Below are positions 36,980-38,416 of a stretch of 38,416 nucleotides of DNA, piece by piece. Below the pieces are notes generated by a model. The model did no database searches. It saw only the letters and a list, made by a program, of their open reading frames with translations, and was not told the origin of the DNA. The stretch is from Methanobacteriota archaeon (GTDB lineage: Archaea; Thermoplasmatota; Poseidoniia; Poseidoniales; Poseidoniaceae). Each line of letters begins with the position of its first letter. The first letter of the stretch is position 1. A program made the position numbers and the translations under genes. The stretch spans positions 1-38,416 of the forward strand of contig JABIUA010000007.1 of the NCBI GenBank assembly GCA_018667575.1. The letters are read 5' to 3'.

Positions 36980-38416
36980 CTAATCTTCTAAGACAGCGTC
37001 AAGCGGTTTCATAGAAATTGGTGAAGCTAAAGAAATGTCTTCACCATAATCAATCCAACTTCCTTCACCCTTTATCCGAGAACGTATCGAATGCTCAAAT
37101 GTAATTACTGCTGGTAATAAGAATGTACTTGTGATGAATGCAAAGATGATCAGTAAACACATTATCATGAAGAAGTTTTCAAGTCCAGGGAAAGTTACCA
37201 GGAATCCAGCAGCAATACCACTAACTGTAGTAATGGTAGTCTCAAATATTGTTTGACCAGTCTCTTCTATAGAATTAGCAATGCCTGTAGGAGTTTCGCC
37301 TTCTTCTTGTATTCTGTGCATTACGTGAATAGAATCATCAACTCCTATTCCAAACACAATTGTTCCAATCATTGCAGTAAATATATTGACATTTACATCA
37401 GGACTACTCATCAATAATGGTTGCCATAAAATGACCACTGCGACAGGAATCATGGTATATATTCCAAGTCTTAATGAACGGAATACTAGGGCTAGAACTA
37501 GTGTCAAAATTATCATGGTTACGATTGTTGTAAGACTCTGCGCTCCATGAATTCCATCATTAATATCCAGAGAAACTGGAAGCCCACCCGTCAATTTAGA
37601 AGCTTCAGTTCCTTCCAAACCCGTATCCTCTTGGAGCATTGAATCAATATCATCTCTTAGAACTCCTGCCTCATTCAAATTCATGTATGGTTGAGTGACA
37701 TATACTATGCCCTTGGTTCCATCTTCATTGAGTAGCATTGAAAGGACTTCGGGACTCAATGTATCAAATACCACATTGACCATATCTTTCCTAAGTTGGT
37801 CTCTTCCTCCAGGTCCTGATGCATCGAGTAATATCCAAGCTCCACACTGAATAGGGTCGTTGCTTGTCCAACATGGCTCATGAAGGAAATTCCACAATGT
37901 ATCTTTGTACAGATATGTACCTCCAACTACGGGTGCCTCCCATCCAACTTGTACTGGTATTGTTCTAAGGAATGTGATTATACTAGTTGTATTTGTTCTT
38001 TCGACATCATCTATTCGATTCTCCAATCCATCAATTACATCTAGAACTGGCATATCTCTAATCCTATCTGTATTATTTTCATTTGCACGATCTTCAGCAC
38101 TAAAAATGAATAATGAAGTTTGTCCACCACTGAAATAATTAGAATATTCAGAGAGCGAGTCTAATGACTCGATATTATCAGGTGCTTCTGATGAACCAGT
38201 AATTGGTTCATTCATCTGTTCTAAATCTAATAATCCCTTGCCAGTAACTACAGTAGTGAATACTAGTATAATCATGAATCCTTTCACCGGCCACTTACCG
38301 ATATTTTTCCAATTGATGAGGTTTGAACGTTTATGGAATCCACACATCCACGCCAAAGTCGGAACAAGAATAATACTGAATATCAGCGTTGATGCGATTC
38401 CAATTACTAAGGTCAC
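36980..38416 (-). CDS. RND-superfamily (MMPL/patched-like) membrane protein, N-terminus cut by window edge
   Basis: TM-rich; GTIVFGIGVDDSIHVMHRIQEEG...GNSIEETGQTIFETTITTVSGIAAGFLVTFPG-type RND TM4-6 motif. Confidence 0.9.
   Translation of the reverse strand: MTLVIGIASTLIFSIILVPTLAWMCGFHKRSNLINWKNIGKWPVKGFMIILVFTTVVTGKGLLDLEQMNEPITGSSEAPDNIESLDSLSEYSNYFSGGQTSLFIFSAEDRANENNTDRIRDMPVLDVIDGLENRIDDVERTNTTSIITFLRTIPVQVGWEAPVVGGTYLYKDTLWNFLHEPCWTSNDPIQCGAWILLDASGPGGRDQLRKDMVNVVFDTLSPEVLSMLLNEDGTKGIVYVTQPYMNLNEAGVLRDDIDSMLQEDTGLEGTEASKLTGGLPVSLDINDGIHGAQSLTTIVTMIILTLVLALVFRSLRLGIYTMIPVAVVILWQPLLMSSPDVNVNIFTAMIGTIVFGIGVDDSIHVMHRIQEEGETPTGIANSIEETGQTIFETTITTVSGIAAGFLVTFPGLENFFMIMCLLIIFAFITSTFLLPAVITFEHSIRSRIKGEGSWIDYGEDISLASPISMKPLDAVLED

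Noticed and set aside
1-38416. CRISPR arrays, transposases, integrases, prophage or toxin-antitoxin modules
   Set aside because: No regularly spaced repeats, terminal inverted repeats with transposase, or recognisable defence/mobile proteins were seen.

Overview
The window is a compact, roughly 40% GC archaeal chromosomal segment, fully packed with genes. It carries eS1 ribosomal protein, an aCPSF1/FttA-like beta-CASP nuclease, proteasome beta, SepF, ZPR1, an archaeal RNase P RNA and TATA-type promoters, with many convergent or overlapping gene ends. The mix of archaeal information genes with thyA/folA, a PlsC-type acyltransferase, NiSOD and very large secreted, membrane-anchored proteins resembles marine Thermoplasmatota (Marine Group II/Poseidoniales-like). 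That placement is inference only. I saw no CRISPR array, transposon or prophage. The most notable items are: (1) a pyruvoyl-dependent arginine decarboxylase-fold protein in which the self-cleaving Ser-Ser is replaced by Lys-Gly (likely pseudoenzyme or repurposed fold); (2) a 38-aa double-CxxC zinc-ribbon microprotein missed by the ORF track, with a TATA box at leaderless spacing; (3) a GC-rich nested stem-loop at the predicted 5' end of the eS1 mRNA, and a C-terminal SAP-like domain on eS1; (4) several near-perfect inverted repeats in promoter regions, one directly downstream of a DtxR-family repressor gene; (5) a secreted, TM-anchored protein ending in two tandem zinc ribbons; (6) a sodN-sodX pair. 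All functional calls come from reading motifs by eye; no database search was run.
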